From Piscicola geometra (Eukaryota > Annelida > Clitellata > Hirudinida > Piscicolidae), in assembly GCA_943735955.1 (NCBI GenBank), contig OX030957.1:13144517-13208516 (forward strand): a stretch of DNA of 64,000 bases, read 5' to 3'. Both the position numbers and the translations under genes were made by a program. Of this stretch, positions 61,806 through 64,000 are shown piece after piece. The stretch's first letter is position 1; every line of letters starts with the position of its first letter. The notes below the pieces were generated by a model that was given only the letters and a program-made list of their open reading frames with translations, did no database searches and had not been told where the DNA came from.

Positions 61806-63458
61806 TTACTTGACAAAGATCAGTTTGGAGGGGATGGGGAGTGGCGAGGACGATGGAAATTGAATTGTTTTCTGGGCAGGCTGCTGCACTGGAGAGACGT
61901 GTTGTGCCAGATGAGTTTTTACGTCTGCTGTTCTTGCAAATTCAAAAGAACGTATATTAGCAAATATTTCCTCTGGAGTTATGACAGTTGTTGTTTCAGG
62001 AATCCATGGTCTTTCTGGCAATCCTTCACGTAATTCGTAGCTTCCCAATCGACTGTGTCCTCGTTTGATCTCCTGCACTTGATAATCGCTCAGTCGGAGC
62101 AGACTGAGACAAATTGAGTCGACCGGAGCATCCCTCCACTCTCGCAGGCGTTTGAGCACTGTGTTCAAAGCCTCCGATTGGTTGCTTGTTGCTCGACTGA
62201 GGTTGAATGCTTCAAGTTCCCACAAGCCCAGATAATTGATGTTGGCGTGGAAGTGGACGATGTAATAGTCTTTGAAAGGTTGGCTCCACGTTGACATCAT
62301 GGTGACGAGTTGATCCTGGTAGGAGTTGAGAGATGAGGATTCAAGGAGGGAAGAGATGCACTTGAGGTAGGATGTCATGCCTGAGCTCTTCGTCACGCCA
62401 TTGCTCTTCAACCACTGCTTAGCCTCCTGTATAACATGGTTCCAGCATAAAAAGATTTTCAGATGAGGAAAGCATTTGGAAATGACATCAGTGATTGCTT
62501 TTTCCTGATCAGTTATCATAACCAAGTTCGTTGCTGTGTCCATCTCTGGACATATTCTCTTTATATGTCTGAAAAATAAATCATGTGGCTCTTCTGACTT
62601 TTTTTCATGTATTAGGTAGGCAAAAGGAATGGCTGGCTTTGAAACAAAGTCAGTGTCTGTGAATAAAAGTACAGATAGGTGAAAATCTCCAAGCTTGAGA
62701 GTTGTATTATAGGAAATCTCTTGAGTTGGAAGTGGTGAGTTGGAGGATGGCGATGATGATGATGAAGACGATGATGAAGTTGATGATGATAGCGTGTTCT
62801 TGAACATTTGGATGACATCGGGATGATAGAGTATGACGAAGAGATCGGGAAACGTAGTGATGCTTTGGATGAAGTTTGAATCGTGTGCCAGCTCATGCAG
62901 ATTGTAAACATCATCCCTTGACAATCGTCTTCGTTTTCTGAGTGCCTTCATACAATTTCTGACTTGATCGACGTTTCTAGGAACAGCTGTTGCTTGGTTG
63001 ACTTCATTAGCACCTGAACTGACAAGCGTCTGGTAGAGACGAGAAGGGGCAGAAGACGAATTAGACTCGATATCTCGCAGAACATGCGGTTGCGTACGAA
63101 CGTAATTCTTGATTGAGTATTTCGCTTTGCCGTGAGGGAATTGAGCAGCAATCAATTCGTTTCCTTTATATTTGATGAGAACAGAATTTGGCTTATCTTG
63201 ATGAGTGTATGCTGTTCGAATGAAGTCGCCTGACGTGCTGTTAGGACCAACAAACACTTTAAAGTATAGTTTGTTGATTATTCTTTCTTCATACTTTCGG
63301 CCCCCATACTGCCGCCATCTATAACCATCTGCCCTCCAATCACTTTTTCTCGAATCTTCTTGCCAAACATATAGATAAGTTGTTCCACCTTTTGGAAGAT
63401 ATAAAGGAACAGAACAAGCTGGAAGATTCTCAAATAAATCATTAATAGCAGCATCCAT
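61806..63458 (-). CDS. Intact MULE transposase-like protein with WRKY-like N-terminal domain (550 aa)
   Basis: A single uninterrupted exon. Residues 41-102 resemble a WRKY/GCM1-fold domain: WRADGYRWRQYG (41-52) is the WRKY signature form, then LYFKVF (64-69) and VLIKYKGNE (93-101). None of the four usual zinc ligands is in place (Val68 where the first Cys is expected, NELI where HxH is expected). Residues 220-242 are a Ser-rich linker. From about 247 a MULE-type RNase H-fold core follows: SYNTTLKLGDFH (249-260), VMITDQEKAI (313-322), LCWNHVIQEAKQWL, and SNQSEALNTVLKRL (425-438). The expected first catalytic Asp of this core is Asn251; Asp317 and Glu429 remain. No SWIM zinc finger is seen at the Pro/Ser-rich C-terminus. 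It may be a recently inactive transposase or a domesticated one; no flanking inverted repeats were found. Confidence 0.82.
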   Translation of the reverse strand: MDAAINDLFENLPACSVPLYLPKGGTTYLYVWQEDSRKSDWRADGYRWRQYGGRKYEERIINKLYFKVFVGPNSTSGDFIRTAYTHQDKPNSVLIKYKGNELIAAQFPHGKAKYSIKNYVRTQPHVLRDIESNSSSAPSRLYQTLVSSGANEVNQATAVPRNVDQVRNCMKALRKRRRLSRDDVYNLHELAHDSNFIQSITTFPDLFVILYHPDVIQMFKNTLSSSTSSSSSSSSSPSSNSPLPTQEISYNTTLKLGDFHLSVLLFTDTDFVSKPAIPFAYLIHEKKSEEPHDLFFRHIKRICPEMDTATNLVMITDQEKAITDVISKCFPHLKIFLCWNHVIQEAKQWLKSNGVTKSSGMTSYLKCISSLLESSSLNSYQDQLVTMMSTWSQPFKDYYIVHFHANINYLGLWELEAFNLSRATSNQSEALNTVLKRLREWRDAPVDSICLSLLRLSDYQVQEIKRGHSRLGSYELREGLPERPWIPETTTVITPEEIFANIRSFEFARTADVKTHLAQHVSPVQQPAQKTIQFPSSSPLPIPSKLIFVK

Positions 63459-64000
63459 TTTATAACGAAAATAGTAAAAGTGAGAGATAATAAAAATTCA
63501 TAAACTGACTTTTTAATAGTTAGGTTTTGCTTCAAACATTAGGAATTTATTATTTTAAATCATTAAATTTTTTTTAATTGAAAGTACAGATGACACAGCG
63601 TAAAGTTGACTTGATATGATCATATAACTAAAGTAATATGTCACCGTTTAAATGCTAAATTTCTATATTATTTAAAAATTCATAGTTATTCTTGGTTGGA
63701 TTATTTTTTTAAGTTTTATTTATTTACATTCACTTGATTGATTCTTATGATATTAATTATTAATTTATTATTTTGGACTCTAAGCTATTAATAAGTCCAA
63801 AATAATAAATTAAACTATTTGAGCGTAACAACTTTACAAATGATAATTTTTTAAACTTTAAAATACAGTTATCTAAGCTAAGACAGTAGGCTACCTAAAC
63901 TTTAGCTGAAGTTTTGGGATGCCTTAATGACAACTTCATTAATACAAACCCACTGGTTTTATACTCAAAGGTGTGTATTGTTGCTAAAAAGAGAATAAAT
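63459..64000. other. AT-rich region upstream of the MULE-type ORF
   Basis: Contains promoter or intron sequence for the minus-strand ORF at best. There is an inverted repeat around aataataaattaa motifs (about 63755-63815). No coding exon is visible. Confidence 0.4.

Overview
The window is animal nuclear DNA, most likely from an invertebrate. Genes are split by GT-AG introns and separated by AT-rich DNA full of microsatellites and DNA transposons. Every recognisable protein is metazoan: RuvB-like 2, wolframin, a septin-7-type septin, calmodulin-lysine N-methyltransferase, a rhodopsin-type GPCR and a secreted F-type lectin. A lophotrochozoan (annelid or mollusc) would fit, but that is inference. 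Exon borders were worked out by hand from splice sites, reading phase and family resemblance. In five genes the exon lengths add up to an open frame that closes at the stop; in RUVBL2 only the first few codons are uncertain.

Layout: 1-2.8 kb holds AT-rich DNA and a complete hAT element. 3.18-4.34 kb is one huge GACT tetranucleotide tract. 4.5-10.5 kb is RUVBL2 (+), with a second hAT family in one intron. 10.95-13.85 kb is WFS1 (wolframin, -), tail to tail with RUVBL2 and with a MULE-like transposon inserted 44 bp upstream of its ATG. 15.4-19.0 kb holds a small foldback element with a telomere-like core and a second copy of the first hAT. 19.8-28.7 kb is a 13-exon septin (+). 29.9-38.6 kb is CAMKMT (-), a 12-exon gene with a LINE in intron 1 and a duplicated exon fragment in intron 7. 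41.1-44.9 kb is an orphan GPCR (+). 47.8-50.9 kb is a complete hAT element with a decayed transposase. 51.3-52.2 kb is the lectin (+). 52.4-59.4 kb is a dense pile of hAT and MULE-like elements, several with exact target-site duplications. 59.4-61.8 kb has integrase and LINE fragments. 61.8-63.5 kb is an intact 550-codon MULE-type transposase-like ORF (-) with a WRKY-like N-terminal domain.

The host genes are unrelated housekeeping or signalling genes and do not form a pathway. What unites the window is mobile DNA: at least six hAT insertions with matching 8-bp duplications, three insertions with 9-bp duplications, LINE 3' ends with ATTG tails, tRNA-headed SINEs, and dinucleotide repeats sitting directly on splice sites. 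The most unusual items are the WRKY-like MULE protein that lacks all zinc ligands and the first catalytic Asp, the foldback element with a telomeric core, and the copied splice acceptor in CAMKMT.
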